In this document: one piece after another, positions 18,611 to 28,112 of the stretch
How positions within the stretch are numbered: the stretch's first letter is position 1
How the letters are laid out: each line of letters starts with the position of its first letter
Source of the DNA: Carboxylicivirga longa
Lineage (GTDB): Bacteria > Bacteroidota > Bacteroidia > Bacteroidales > Marinilabiliaceae
Direction of reading: 5' to 3'
NCBI RefSeq assembly: GCF_050589825.1
Contig: NZ_JBNGOZ010000001.1
Coordinates: 1-64,000, forward strand
Length of the DNA: 64,000 bases
Program-made: the position numbers and the translations under genes
The notes under the pieces: model-generated
Database searches by the model: none
The model's input: the letters and a program-made list of their open reading frames with translations, nothing else
Told to the model about the DNA's origin: nothing

Positions 18611-18656
18611 TCAGCTTGTCTTCGTTGAGTTATGAATAATGTCATTATTCAGCTGA
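18611..18656. promoter_or_regulatory. Perfect palindrome within a longer inverted repeat
   Basis: GAATAATG (18634-18641), one T, and CATTATTC (18643-18650) form a perfect 8-bp arm palindrome. It is flanked by TCAGCT (18611-18616) and its complement AGCTGA (18651-18656). No T run follows, so an operator or structured 5' leader of the peptidase gene is more likely than a terminator. Confidence 0.4.
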
Positions 18657-18752
18657 CGCATCTTTTGTTTATTTGTGGGTTGGTGTTTCGTTGTCCCTAC
18701 AACTCACAATATCTGATTAAATACAGAATTAAATTGAATTAATTATATCGTT

Positions 18753-19937
18753 ATGAAACAATTATCAACATTACTACTAAGTATTTTTTGCTTGTCGGTT
18801 TTTGCGCAGGACAAGGTAGAGACCTATCAATTTGAAACGATTTATGATTTGGAGGCCACCAGTGTTAAAGATCAGCATCGTTCCGGAACCTGTTGGAGCT
18901 TCTCAGCTTTGGGTTTTTTCGAGTCTGAGATGATACGCATTGGCAAGGAGCCTGCTAACCTGTCAGAAATGTTTGTGGTGCGCCACTGTTATGCCGATAA
19001 GGCTGAAAAATATGTGCGTTTGCATGGTTCGCTTAACTTTAGTCCCGGTGGTGCTTTTCACGATGCAGTGTATGTAATGAAGAAGTACGGTATGGTACCC
19101 GAAGAAGCTTACAATGGCTTGCAATATGGTGAAGAGTCCCATGTGCATGGTGAGATGGATGCTGTTCTAAAGGGTTATGTAGACGCTGTTATCAAAAATA
19201 AGAATAAGAAATTAAGTACGGCCTGGAAGAAGGGTTTCGATGGCGTTTTGGATGCCTATCTGGGCGAGGAGCCTGCATCGTTTGAGGTAGATGGCAAAAC
19301 CTATACACCACAAACCTACATGAAAGAGAAGGTAGGTTTGGATATGGATGATTACATTCAGGTTTCTTCTTATACGCACCATCCTTTTTATGATACTTTT
19401 ATTATTGAGGTACCCGATAACTGGTTGTGGGGCGAAGTGTATAATGTAACACTGGATGATCTGATGACAATTTTTGAGCATTCCCTGGAGCAGGGTTATA
19501 GCATTGGCTGGGCTGCTGATGTGAGCGAGAAAGGCTTTTCTCATACCAACGGGGTAGCCATTGTTCCAGAGAGTGATAGTAAAGAGATGTCGGGTTCGGA
19601 GCGTGCCCGCTGGGAAAGTATGTCGCGTGCTGACCGTAATAAAATGATGTATAGCTTTGATAAGCCGGTGAAAGAAAAAGTAATCACCCAGGAGATGCGT
19701 CAGGAAGCCTACGATAATTATCAAACCACCGACGACCATGGTATGCAGATTACCGGTATGGTAAAAGATCAGAATGGTACCAAGTATTTTAAGGTGAAAA
19801 ACTCATGGAATACCAATAATAAGTACGATGGTTATTTCTATGCCTCAGAGGCCTTTGTGAAGTACAAAACTATGTCTATCATGATTAATAAAAACGCCCT
19901 TACTAAAGATTTGAAGAAAAAGCTTGGTTTGAAATAG
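18753..19937 (+). CDS. Secreted C1-family (bleomycin hydrolase/aminopeptidase C-like) cysteine peptidase
   Basis: Product of 394 aa with a signal peptide (residues 1-18, FCLSVFAQ). The papain-fold catalytic residues are Q41 and C47 in QHRSGTCWSFS, H329 in DDHGMQITG and N350 in VKNSWN. The layout matches the C1B bleomycin hydrolase/PepC group, but an exported form with a signal peptide, common in Bacteroidota. It likely acts in the periplasm or outside on short peptides. It is monocistronic: inverted repeats lie in the 217-bp upstream gap and a terminator follows. Confidence 0.9.
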   Translation: MKQLSTLLLSIFCLSVFAQDKVETYQFETIYDLEATSVKDQHRSGTCWSFSALGFFESEMIRIGKEPANLSEMFVVRHCYADKAEKYVRLHGSLNFSPGGAFHDAVYVMKKYGMVPEEAYNGLQYGEESHVHGEMDAVLKGYVDAVIKNKNKKLSTAWKKGFDGVLDAYLGEEPASFEVDGKTYTPQTYMKEKVGLDMDDYIQVSSYTHHPFYDTFIIEVPDNWLWGEVYNVTLDDLMTIFEHSLEQGYSIGWAADVSEKGFSHTNGVAIVPESDSKEMSGSERARWESMSRADRNKMMYSFDKPVKEKVITQEMRQEAYDNYQTTDDHGMQITGMVKDQNGTKYFKVKNSWNTNNKYDGYFYASEAFVKYKTMSIMINKNALTKDLKKKLGLK

Positions 19938-19966
19938 TCCCGGTAAGGAGAGCGAATGAAATAATA

Positions 19967-20005
19967 AACCACGGTTGCCGCTAGCAGGCAGGCCGTGGTT
20001 TTTTT
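19967..20005 (+). terminator. Intrinsic terminator of the C1 peptidase gene
   Basis: AACCACGG (19967-19974) pairs with CCGTGGTT (19993-20000), followed by a T7 run. It separates the peptidase transcript from the small-RNA-like units beyond it. Confidence 0.88.
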
Positions 20006-20146
20006 ATGTTTTTTCTGCCAATTGTTTTTATTTATTGGAAAAAGTCACATATTTGCATGTGTTAAAATATGTAAATATTCGTTATGTCTGAATCATTTAA
20101 TGCTTGGTGTATTTAATTAGTGTTAAAAAGGTTTAAGAGATTGACA

Positions 20147-20277
20147 TTTGTGCAATTATTATTGAACTTAGATTTCGCGAATTGAGTATAAGGATTTATG
20201 AAGCTTTCTTCATAAGTTAGGGTTAAGGTTAGGTTGAAGAAGGAATGTTTGAAAAGTCAAGCATTCCTCTTTTTTTG
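20147..20277 (+). ncRNA. Putative small RNA, unit 1, with promoter and terminator
   Basis: A -33 TTTG (20147-20150) and a -7-like TAGATTTC (20169-20176), 18 nt apart, predict a start near 20184. The transcript would be about 90 nt. It holds a 5' hairpin (TTATGAA/TTCATAA around 20196-20215), then GTTAAGGTTAGG (20222-20233), seven bases, and a terminator hairpin (AGGAATG/CATTCCT, 20241-20268) with a T run to 20276. No open reading frame of note is inside. Unit 2 downstream repeats the same layout. Confidence 0.5.
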
Positions 20278-20334
20278 TCTTATATTGAACCTTTTAAGTA
20301 TTAAGGTGTTTAAATATTAGTTAGATTTTTTTCA

Positions 20335-20399
20335 TAGATTTGGATTTTTGAGTTAAGGTTAGGAAGAAAGAAGGAGCTAGTGATAGTTCCTTTTTTTTG
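20335..20399 (+). ncRNA. Putative small RNA, unit 2, paralogous to unit 1
   Basis: TAGATTTG at 20335-20342 is a perfect -7 element and predicts a start near 20350. The transcript (about 50 nt) repeats GTTAAGGTTAGG (20352-20363), then seven bases, then a terminator hairpin (AAGGAGCTA/TAGTTCCTT, 20371-20392, GTGA loop) followed by T8. Box, spacing and hairpin position are the same as in unit 1, while the stem sequence differs. It shows no coding potential. Confidence 0.48.
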
Positions 20400-20404
20400 T
20401 ACAC

Positions 20405-20437
20405 TAAAAAAGGCGAAAACATTGTTTTCGCCTTTCC
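20405..20437 (-). terminator. Intrinsic terminator of pheT
   Basis: AAAGGCGAAAAC pairs with GTTTTCGCCTTT around a short ATT-type loop. Read on the minus strand it ends in a T6 run. It lies about 20 bp past the pheT stop codon. Confidence 0.88.
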
Positions 20438-20455
20438 TGTTGATGCTCTTTAATA

Positions 20456-22909
20456 TTATTTTCTGATAAGCGCGCCCAAATCTCTTTCGTAGGTGCTCAT
20501 CATTTTCTTCATTATTTTATCAATCTGTTTGTCGTTCAGTGTTTTATTCTCGTCTTGGAGAATAAAGCTAACGGCATATGATTTCTTGTCGGCTCCCAGT
20601 TTCTCGCCTTCAAATACATCGAATAAAGATACTTGCTTAAGAAGTTTCTTTTCTGTTTTCAGGGCAATTTGTTTTACCTGTTCAAACTTCACATCTTTAT
20701 TGATTACCAGTGCCAGGTCGCGTTTTACCTCCGGAAATTTAGGTATCTCGGTGAAGGTAACGGTTTTCTTGCTGCTTTTTTTCAGGATGATATCCCATTT
20801 AATTTCGGCAAAATATACTACGACATCAATATCGAAGCTTTTCAGTATTTTATTGTCTACCAAGCCATAATCAATCACTGATTTATCACCTTGCGCTAAG
20901 GATAAGCCTTCGGCAAACAAATCGCACTTGGTCTCTTCTTCCTTAAAATCACTGAAGGAAAGACCCAAACGAATCAGGATGTTCTCAACCTGGTTCTTAA
21001 GATCGAAAAAGCTGGTTTTTTGTTCCGGCGTATTCCAGTTGGTTGTAGCTTTATTACCCACCATAAACAGTGCGAGCTTTTGCTCTTCGTTGTAGCTGCT
21101 CAGGTCACTTTTATCGCTGCCATCGGCATAATGATAGGTGTTACCGTATTCGAAAAACTTAAGGTCGCCACTGCGTCGGTTGATGTTGTGCTGTATAGAC
21201 TCAAGGCCTCCGAATAAGAGGGTCTGACGCATTCCGTTCAGGTCATTACTCAGTGGGTTAGCGAGCTCCACCACGTTTTCGCGCGGGTAAGTCTTGCTTG
21301 CTTCGTAGTAGGCAGCCTTGGTTAATGAGTTGCACATAATCTCACTGAAGCCCTGTGCTGTCAATTGGTTAGCTATGCAGTTTTTCGATTTATGGTCATC
21401 GGGTTTTTGTGAATATACAATAGTGCTGTTCACCGATGATGGCATCTCTATGTTATTATAGCCATAGATGCGTAATATTTCTTCAATGATGTCGGCCTCG
21501 CGCTGCACATCAACCCGATAAGGAGGTACCAATAGCTTCAGATCAGTATCGGTTTCGTTCGTGATCTCGATATCCAGTGCTACCAGAATACTTTTGATAG
21601 TGTCTTTCGAAAGCGACTTACCAATGAGGCGATGGATATTGTGGTAGCTTACATTTACCTCGAAGGGATTGATGGGTGTAGGGTAGTTATCTGTAATTTC
21701 GCTTGAGATAGTACCGCCGGCAACTTCCTTGATCAATAGAGCAGCACGTTTTAGCGCATATACCGTTATGTTAGGATCAATGCCACGTTCAAAACGGAAG
21801 CTGGCATCGGTGCTTAATGTATGGCGTTTGGCCGTTTTACGCACCCACACAGGATTGAAGTAGGCACTCTCAAGAAATATCTTTGTTGTTTTTTCTGTCA
21901 CCCCGCTTTTATTGCCGCCAAATACACCGGCAATACACATACCTTCTTCGGCGTTGCATATCATCAGGTCTTTGTCTGATAGCTCACGTTTAACTTCATC
22001 CAGTGTTTCAAAGCATGTGCCATCGCTCAGTGTTTTAACAATCACCTGGTTGCCGGCAACGGCATCGCCATCAAAGGCGTGAAGGGGCTGTCCTACTTCG
22101 TGAAGCACAAAGTTGGTTACGTCCACCACGTTATTGATAGGGCTTAGGCCTATGGCTTTTAATTTATTCTGTAACCACTCGGGTGACTCCTGAATGGTAA
22201 CATCACTGATGGTAAGGCCGCAGTAGCGCGGACAAGCCTCGGTGTTTTCCACCTTCACCGTTACGGGGTAGTTGGTATTATCTACTTTAAAGTCATCCAC
22301 CGATGGTAGGGTGAGTGAAACATCATTGTTTTGCTGTTTCAGGTAGGCAGCCAGGTCGCGTGCTACACCATAATGAGAAGCGCCATCTACCCGGTTGGGG
22401 GTTAGGTCAATCTCAATAACGGTATCGGTTTCTACGGCAAAATAATCTTTCGCCAGGGTGCCGGGCTTCAGCTCAGCCGGCAAAACCATAATTCCATCAT
22501 GGCCGGCGCCTAAGCCCACTTCGTCTTCGGCACAGATCATGCCCATGGATAGCTCCCCTCTGATTTTAGACTTTTTAATGGTAAAGCTGTCATCATCGCT
22601 GTAAAGCACGGTGCCCACCGTTGCCACAAGCACTTTTTGGCCAGCTGCTACATTGGGTGCGCCACATACAATGGGCAAGGATTCTTCGCCACCAACATCA
22701 ACGGTAGTAACACTCAGTTTGTCGGCATTCGGATGCCTTTCGCATGTTAACACCTCACCAATCACCAGGCCTTCCAATCCACCTTTTATTGATTGTACTT
22801 CTTCCATTCCACCCACCTCAAGTCCGATGTCAGTCAGTATTTCGCAGGCCTTCTCAGGCGCTAAATCAATATTCAGGTAATTCTTTAGCCAGTTGTATGA
22901 AATATTCAT
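20456..22909 (-). CDS. pheT: Phenylalanine--tRNA ligase beta subunit
   Basis: Product of 817 aa, the usual full length. Residues about 40-150 are the EMAP/tRNA-binding OB domain (GLVIGEVLTCERHPNADKLSVTTVDVG), followed by B1, B3/B4 editing (PRYCGLTI ... GQPLHAFD), B5 (DVQREADIIEEILRIYGYNNIE), the catalytic-like core and the C-terminal ferredoxin-fold anticodon-binding domain (about 725-817, FPEVKRDLALVI). It pairs with PheS to charge tRNA-Phe in the cytoplasm; pheS is not in this window. The gene is monocistronic on the minus strand. Confidence 0.97.
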   Translation of the reverse strand: MNISYNWLKNYLNIDLAPEKACEILTDIGLEVGGMEEVQSIKGGLEGLVIGEVLTCERHPNADKLSVTTVDVGGEESLPIVCGAPNVAAGQKVLVATVGTVLYSDDDSFTIKKSKIRGELSMGMICAEDEVGLGAGHDGIMVLPAELKPGTLAKDYFAVETDTVIEIDLTPNRVDGASHYGVARDLAAYLKQQNNDVSLTLPSVDDFKVDNTNYPVTVKVENTEACPRYCGLTISDVTIQESPEWLQNKLKAIGLSPINNVVDVTNFVLHEVGQPLHAFDGDAVAGNQVIVKTLSDGTCFETLDEVKRELSDKDLMICNAEEGMCIAGVFGGNKSGVTEKTTKIFLESAYFNPVWVRKTAKRHTLSTDASFRFERGIDPNITVYALKRAALLIKEVAGGTISSEITDNYPTPINPFEVNVSYHNIHRLIGKSLSKDTIKSILVALDIEITNETDTDLKLLVPPYRVDVQREADIIEEILRIYGYNNIEMPSSVNSTIVYSQKPDDHKSKNCIANQLTAQGFSEIMCNSLTKAAYYEASKTYPRENVVELANPLSNDLNGMRQTLLFGGLESIQHNINRRSGDLKFFEYGNTYHYADGSDKSDLSSYNEEQKLALFMVGNKATTNWNTPEQKTSFFDLKNQVENILIRLGLSFSDFKEEETKCDLFAEGLSLAQGDKSVIDYGLVDNKILKSFDIDVVVYFAEIKWDIILKKSSKKTVTFTEIPKFPEVKRDLALVINKDVKFEQVKQIALKTEKKLLKQVSLFDVFEGEKLGADKKSYAVSFILQDENKTLNDKQIDKIMKKMMSTYERDLGALIRK

Positions 22910-23168
22910 TCGTCTAAAATCATTATTTGTTGAACATCAAAATGATACGTATGTATCTTTCCTCTCTTTCAAAAAGAGCAAACAAAAGTAATTATTTTGA
23001 CTGCTGTAAACTAATTATTTGCCCGTGTTTTTATGATTTTCAGATGAGAATGTATGCGTGCCGGACAACAGGTACTTTGGTGGATAGCGACCAGAAATAG
23101 CGCCAGGCGCCCAACGGCCTTTCGGGCGAAGAAAGGGCAGGGGCGCATGGGAATTGATACAATATGCC

Positions 23169-23176
23169 TATCTTTG
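23169..23176 (+). promoter_or_regulatory. -7 promoter element upstream of surE
   Basis: TATCTTTG fits TAnnTTTG perfectly and lies 23 nt before the chosen start codon at 23199. It sits inside the longer open frame that begins at 23154, which supports the internal start. No good -33 element is seen. Confidence 0.5.
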
Positions 23177-23198
23177 GTCGGTTAAAAGGAATGTTTAT

Positions 23199-23981
23199 AT
23201 GTCGAAAACTGAGATGGAACGACCTTTGATTTTAGTAACTAACGACGACGGTATTAAGGCCGGAGGGTTAGAGTCATTGGTGAAAATGTTGATGCAGATT
23301 GGTGATGTAGTAGTGGTGGCGCCCAATGAATCGTATTCGGGTATGTCGCACGCCATTACGGTAAAATCACCCTTGTATGCTAAGTTGGTGAAAGAAAAAG
23401 AGGGTCTGAAGCTGTATAAGGTGAACGGAACACCTGTCGATTGTGTTAAGCTGGCCATTAATGTCCTGCTCGATCGCAAACCCGATTTATTGGTATCAGG
23501 CATTAATCACGGTACCAACTCCAGCATTAGCCTGCACTATTCAGGCACCGTTGGGGCTGCGCGTGAGGGAGCGCTCAACCAAATACCTGCGGTGGGTTTT
23601 TCTTTGTTGAACTATCGTTATGATGCTGATTTCAGTGAGGCTGTTAAAGTTGCCAGTCATGTTGTGAAGTCGGTGCTGGAGGATAAGTTGCCGGTGGGCA
23701 CCTTTATTAATGTGAATATCCCTGATATTAACCCGGTTAAGGGGGCCCGTGTGGTGCGCCAGAGCAAAGGAAAATGGGTTGAGGAATTCAGTGAGCGGCA
23801 GGATCCACGGGGACGTACCTATTACTGGTTAACCGGACATTTTGAAAACCTGGAACCTGAGGCCAGAGATACCGATGAGTACATTCTAAGCAAGGGTTAT
23901 GCCTCTATTGTGCCTTGTCATCTGGATGCTACCAATTACAATCTCTTGTCCTATATGAAGGAGCAAAACTATGAATTGTAA
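23199..23981 (+). CDS. surE: 5'/3'-nucleotidase SurE
   Basis: Product of 260 aa from the ATG at 23199 (MSKTEMERP). The metal site is LVTNDDG, with N and S ligands further in PNESYSGMSHAIT and SGINHGTNSS. SurE dephosphorylates nucleoside monophosphates in the cytoplasm. The frame extends upstream to 23154, but the -7 box lies inside that extension. It overlaps the next small membrane gene by 11 bp and heads surE-(membrane gene)-lpxB-gldF-gldG. Confidence 0.95.
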   Translation: MSKTEMERPLILVTNDDGIKAGGLESLVKMLMQIGDVVVVAPNESYSGMSHAITVKSPLYAKLVKEKEGLKLYKVNGTPVDCVKLAINVLLDRKPDLLVSGINHGTNSSISLHYSGTVGAAREGALNQIPAVGFSLLNYRYDADFSEAVKVASHVVKSVLEDKLPVGTFINVNIPDINPVKGARVVRQSKGKWVEEFSERQDPRGRTYYWLTGHFENLEPEARDTDEYILSKGYASIVPCHLDATNYNLLSYMKEQNYEL

Positions 23982-24267
23982 ATGCAATAAACTGTATATC
24001 GGCATGGTAATTGGCCTTGTTCTGCCAATTATCATGTCTTTAGTACTCTATTTTTTTGTTTACCGGGGCGACCTGGTCTATGGATCGTTTCTCAGCCAAT
24101 TGGTGAGGACAGGTAATATGGGGCGCCTCCTGAGTGTGAGTGTGCTGCCCAACCTGCTCGTATTTTTCATTGCAGTTAATAAGGAGCGTTTGCTGGCGGC
24201 ACGAGGCATTGTTACATCTACCATACTGTATGCCATTGCCGTGTTTGTATTGCGTTTTCTGATGTAA
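23971..24267 (+). CDS. Small membrane protein of unknown function
   Basis: Product of 98 aa with three predicted membrane segments (about 8-30, 48-68 and 76-96). It starts at an ATG inside the last codons of surE and is followed 18 bp later by lpxB, so translation is probably coupled to surE. I do not recognise a family. Its fixed place between surE and lpxB suggests a link with envelope metabolism, but that is inference only. Confidence 0.75.
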   Translation: MNCKCNKLYIGMVIGLVLPIIMSLVLYFFVYRGDLVYGSFLSQLVRTGNMGRLLSVSVLPNLLVFFIAVNKERLLAARGIVTSTILYAIAVFVLRFLM

Positions 24268-24285
24268 GCTAAAACAAGCTATACT

Positions 24286-25437
24286 ATGCGTTACTATATC
24301 ATTGCCGGCGAAGCGTCAGGCGATTTACATGCAGCCAATCTTATGAAGGCTCTTAAAACGCAGGACGAAACGGCTGAGTTTCGTTTCTGGGGCGGCGACC
24401 TAATGGCTGCACAGGGCGGGACGCTGGTGCGTCATTATAAAGATACGGCTGTTATGGGGCTTTGGGATGTGCTGACGAACCTGAATACCATAAAAAAGAA
24501 TTTTAAGAGTTGCCAGGATGATCTGTTAGCCTATAAAGCCGATGTGCTCATATTGGTTGACTATGCCGGTTTTAACCTGCGTATGGCGCGTTTTGCTCAT
24601 GCTCATAATATTTTGGTATATTACTATATATCGCCCAAGGTGTGGGCCTGGAATCAGAGTCGCGTAAAAAAGATAAAGGCCAGTGTGGATCGTATGTTTA
24701 CCATTTTGCCTTTCGAGACCAAATTTTTTCAGGCGCATGGGGTAGAGGTGCAGTACAGTGGCAACCCGGTGCTGGATGCCATTGATAACCGACCGAATAA
24801 AAATGAATCCTTCGCTGATTTTATCAAGCGAAATGGCTTGGATGAGCGCCCCAAGGTGGCCTTGCTGGCCGGTAGCCGTAAGGGTGAGATAAGCTACAAT
24901 CTGCCTGCCATGCTTCAGATGGTGGATAAGTTTCCGGATTATCAGTTTGTGATTGCCGGGGCTCCTTCCTTTAGTGTGGAGGAGTATAAACCGTTTGTGG
25001 GAGATGCCGATGTGGCGCTAGTGACAGGCGAGACTTATTCGCTGCTGCAACAGGCAAGAGCAGCGCTTGTTACCTCCGGAACGGCTACGTTGGAGACAGC
25101 ACTTCTAGACTGTCCGCAGGTAGTGTGTTACCGCATGTGGGGGGGAGCTTTTACCGATTGGGTGGCAAGATTAGTAATTAAGGTACCGCATATTTCACTG
25201 GTTAATTTAATTTTGGAAAAAGAAGCGGTACGGGAGTTATTTCAACGTGACTTCTCACTTGCTAAGCTGGAGCAGGAGCTTGGTCTGCTGCTGCAGGAAG
25301 GACCAAGGCGTCAGGCCATGATGGACGACTACCAGGAGTTGCATCGTCGCATGGGGGAAGCGGGATCGAGTAGGCGTACCGCACAGCTGATGTTGACTGC
25401 CCTTAAAGCAGATCTAAAAAACAAACAGGAAAGATAA
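24286..25437 (+). CDS. lpxB: Lipid-A-disaccharide synthase
   Basis: Product of 383 aa, a GT19 family enzyme. Conserved blocks are IIAGEASGDLHAANLM at the N-terminus, YYISPKVWAWNQSRVKKI, LLAGSRKGEI and SGTATLETALL near residues 265-275. LpxB joins UDP-2,3-diacylglucosamine and lipid X to make the lipid A disaccharide at the inner membrane. The presence of the gene confirms a lipid-A-bearing outer membrane. It is followed six bases later by gldF. Confidence 0.96.
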   Translation: MRYYIIAGEASGDLHAANLMKALKTQDETAEFRFWGGDLMAAQGGTLVRHYKDTAVMGLWDVLTNLNTIKKNFKSCQDDLLAYKADVLILVDYAGFNLRMARFAHAHNILVYYYISPKVWAWNQSRVKKIKASVDRMFTILPFETKFFQAHGVEVQYSGNPVLDAIDNRPNKNESFADFIKRNGLDERPKVALLAGSRKGEISYNLPAMLQMVDKFPDYQFVIAGAPSFSVEEYKPFVGDADVALVTGETYSLLQQARAALVTSGTATLETALLDCPQVVCYRMWGGAFTDWVARLVIKVPHISLVNLILEKEAVRELFQRDFSLAKLEQELGLLLQEGPRRQAMMDDYQELHRRMGEAGSSRRTAQLMLTALKADLKNKQER

Positions 25438-25443
25438 TTGCCT

Positions 25444-26175
25444 ATGATTGCATTATTTAAGCGTGAATTAACTGTATTTTTTAGTTCAGTAACCGGCGCC
25501 CTAGTCGTTTCGGTATTTCTACTACTCACAGGTTTATTTCTTTGGCTCATCCCCAATGAGCTGAATATTCTTTATGCCGGATATGCCAGCCTTGACTCTT
25601 TGTTTTACATCGCACCGTGGGTGTATTTGTTTCTGGTGCCGGCGGTTACCATGCGTTTTTTTGCTGATGAGAAAAAAATGGGTACCCTTGATATGCTGAT
25701 GACACGACCCGTGTCACCCATGCAGATTGTGAGTGCCAAGTTTATGGCAGGGCTGTCTGTGGTTATTATCAGCCTGGTGCCTACGCTTATTTATGTGTTT
25801 AGCGTATATCAGCTGGGGCTGCCTGTTGGGAATATGGATATGGGAGGTACCTGGGGCTCATACATTGGCCTTTTGTTTTTAGCGGCTGTGTATGTTTCCA
25901 TTGGCGTTTTTGCCTCCTCGCTCACCGAGAACCAGATTGTGGCCTTTGTGTTGGCTGTGCTCCTCGCCTTTATGTTTTATGATGGTTTTGATACACTGGC
26001 TTCTTTGCCGGCCTTGGAGAACTATCGCGAGCTAATCAGTTACCTGGGCATCGATAGTCATTACCGCTCGCTGAGCCGCGGTGTAATCGATTCGCGCGAC
26101 CTTGTGCATCTGACTTCCCTGGTGTTCTTCTTTCTATATTTAACCAAATTGTCACTGCTCCGTAACAAGCGCTAA
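25444..26175 (+). CDS. gldF: Gliding-motility-associated ABC transporter permease GldF
   Basis: Product of 243 aa from the ATG at 25444; the frame is open from a TTG at 25438 right after the lpxB stop. About six transmembrane helices and the block DEKKMGTLDMLMTRPVSPMQIVSAKF are typical of ABC-2 permeases of the GldF group. With GldG and the ATPase GldA it forms an exporter needed for gliding in some Flavobacteria. gldA is not adjacent. Many non-gliding Bacteroidota keep gldFG, so gliding itself is not proven. Confidence 0.92.
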   Translation: MIALFKRELTVFFSSVTGALVVSVFLLLTGLFLWLIPNELNILYAGYASLDSLFYIAPWVYLFLVPAVTMRFFADEKKMGTLDMLMTRPVSPMQIVSAKFMAGLSVVIISLVPTLIYVFSVYQLGLPVGNMDMGGTWGSYIGLLFLAAVYVSIGVFASSLTENQIVAFVLAVLLAFMFYDGFDTLASLPALENYRELISYLGIDSHYRSLSRGVIDSRDLVHLTSLVFFFLYLTKLSLLRNKR

Positions 26176-26190
26176 TATTTTGTTGTTCCT

Positions 26191-27888
26191 ATGTCTATTC
26201 GTTTCAATCAAACCCAAAAACTTATTCAAGTGACTCTTTTGTTGGCTGCCTTGCTGGTTATTGCCTGGATAAGTCAACAGTTTTTCTTTCGCATCGACCT
26301 GACCAGCGAGAAGCGTTACACATTAACGGAAACATCACAGCGCTTTATGCAGGAGCTGGAGTCGGAGCTATATGTCAAGGTGTATCTGGATGGCAACCTG
26401 AACAGTGGATTCCGGCGTTTATCCAATGCTACGCGCGAGATGCTGGAAGAGTTCAAGTCGGAAGGGGGCACTTCCATGTATTTCGAGTTTGTCAACCCCG
26501 ATAAGGGCGGAGCCGATGATCGCAAAGCACTGATGGAGACTTTGGCGGAATATGGTTTTGAGCCCCAGGCGGTGTTTGAGAGTGCTGAGGATGGCCGCCA
26601 GATACAATCTAATGTTTTTCCCTATGCCCTTGTGTATTATCAGGATCGGATAGTGGGTGTTAACCTATTGGATAACCTGCCTTCGCGCAGTGGCGCTGAG
26701 AATCTGAATACCTCCATTGAAGGCCTGGAGTATAAATTTACCAATGCCTTTAAGCGCTTGCTGAGCCGTGAGAAGCCACGCATTGCTTTTTTGGAGGGGC
26801 ATGGCGAGCTGGATGAGTTGGAGGTGATTGAAGCTACCGATGCTTTGTCGGCCTACTATCAGGTGGATAGGGGACAGATAGGTAGTGATGCCGGTATTTT
26901 AAAGCCTTACAAAGCGGTGATTATTGCCAAGCCCACCCAGCCTTTTACCGAGAAGGAAAAGTACGTGCTTGATCAATACCTGATGCAGGGCGGGCGCATT
27001 CTTTACCTGATGGATGCTGTGAGACTGACGCTGGACAGTCTGCGCTCGTCACCGCAAACTATCGGTTTGTATAACGATGTGAATTTAGATGATCAGCTTT
27101 TCAAATACGGAGTACGTGTTAATCCGGTAGTTGTGGAGGATGTGCAGGCGGGTCGTATTATACTCAATGCCAGGCCGCAGGGGCAGCCGCAGATGGTGCC
27201 TGTTCCGTGGCTGTATAGTCCGCTGTTGTCATCGGCGCAAAATCACGTTATCACACGTAATATTAATCTGGTGCGGGGGTCTTTTACGGGCACCGTAGAT
27301 ACGGTGGGTGTTGGTTTGGAGCTAAGCCGTCAGGTCTTACTGCGTACTTCGCAATATACCAAGGTGAATCAAACACCGGTTTTTATTTCCATGGCCGATG
27401 TGAATAAGCAGCCTAAGCAGAGTGAGTTTAACGCATCGCATCAGGCGGTGGCCCTTGTTCAGGAGGGGCGGTTTCCTTCGGTTTTTGCCAATCGTCAGGT
27501 GCCGGCAGGTCTTACGGGAGTGGATAAGTTCAGGGGCAAGAGTGTGCCCACCAAAATGCTTGTGGTGGCCGATGGTGATATTATCCGTAATAAAGTACGC
27601 TTTAAGCAGCAGGCTAATCCGCAAATACTTCCGTTGGGTTACGATGAAGGCTCGCGCATGCTCTATGGTAACAAGGACTTCATTGTAAATGCTGTTAATT
27701 ACCTATGCGACGATGAAGGGTGGATGGCCCTACGGGGGCGTCACCTTACATTGCGATTGCTCGATAAACAAAAGTTATCGCAGGGCACGGCTAGCTGGAA
27801 GTGGCTTAATGTGGGCTTGCCCATCGTGCTTGTGCTATTGGGTAGTATCCTGTTTGTGTACCTTCGTTATCGCCGCTTTGGCCGATAA
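26191..27888 (+). CDS. gldG: Gliding-motility-associated ABC transporter substrate-binding protein GldG
   Basis: Product of 565 aa. One N-terminal helix (about 14-34) and one C-terminal helix (about 532-554) bracket a large periplasmic region with the conserved KRYTLTETS start block and the central FLEGHGELD motif of the ABC-type uncharacterised transporter family. It lies 15 bp after gldF. The pair works in one membrane complex. The substrate is unknown. Confidence 0.92.
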   Translation: MSIRFNQTQKLIQVTLLLAALLVIAWISQQFFFRIDLTSEKRYTLTETSQRFMQELESELYVKVYLDGNLNSGFRRLSNATREMLEEFKSEGGTSMYFEFVNPDKGGADDRKALMETLAEYGFEPQAVFESAEDGRQIQSNVFPYALVYYQDRIVGVNLLDNLPSRSGAENLNTSIEGLEYKFTNAFKRLLSREKPRIAFLEGHGELDELEVIEATDALSAYYQVDRGQIGSDAGILKPYKAVIIAKPTQPFTEKEKYVLDQYLMQGGRILYLMDAVRLTLDSLRSSPQTIGLYNDVNLDDQLFKYGVRVNPVVVEDVQAGRIILNARPQGQPQMVPVPWLYSPLLSSAQNHVITRNINLVRGSFTGTVDTVGVGLELSRQVLLRTSQYTKVNQTPVFISMADVNKQPKQSEFNASHQAVALVQEGRFPSVFANRQVPAGLTGVDKFRGKSVPTKMLVVADGDIIRNKVRFKQQANPQILPLGYDEGSRMLYGNKDFIVNAVNYLCDDEGWMALRGRHLTLRLLDKQKLSQGTASWKWLNVGLPIVLVLLGSILFVYLRYRRFGR

Positions 27889-28112
27889 AATATGGTGTGT
27901 TACCGGCTTGCTTTGTCTTGTTTCGATTGTCTATCGCGGCTTGTTTGCTATTGTTAATAACTCATGAAAAATTAAAGAAAACAGGGCTTTGCAGCCATGC
28001 CTTTTTTCGTATCTTGCATACCTACGCATTTATTCATTCAAAAGACGAAGTGAATAGTCGTAATTATCTGTTTTTTTGATATATTTGATAAAAACTAATA
28101 ACGAAATAACCT

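Noticed and set aside
23060..23150. GC-rich stretch upstream of surE as a structured RNA or tRNA remnant
   Set aside because: Contains GGCGC and GCGCC-type words but no cloverleaf or consistent stem could be drawn.
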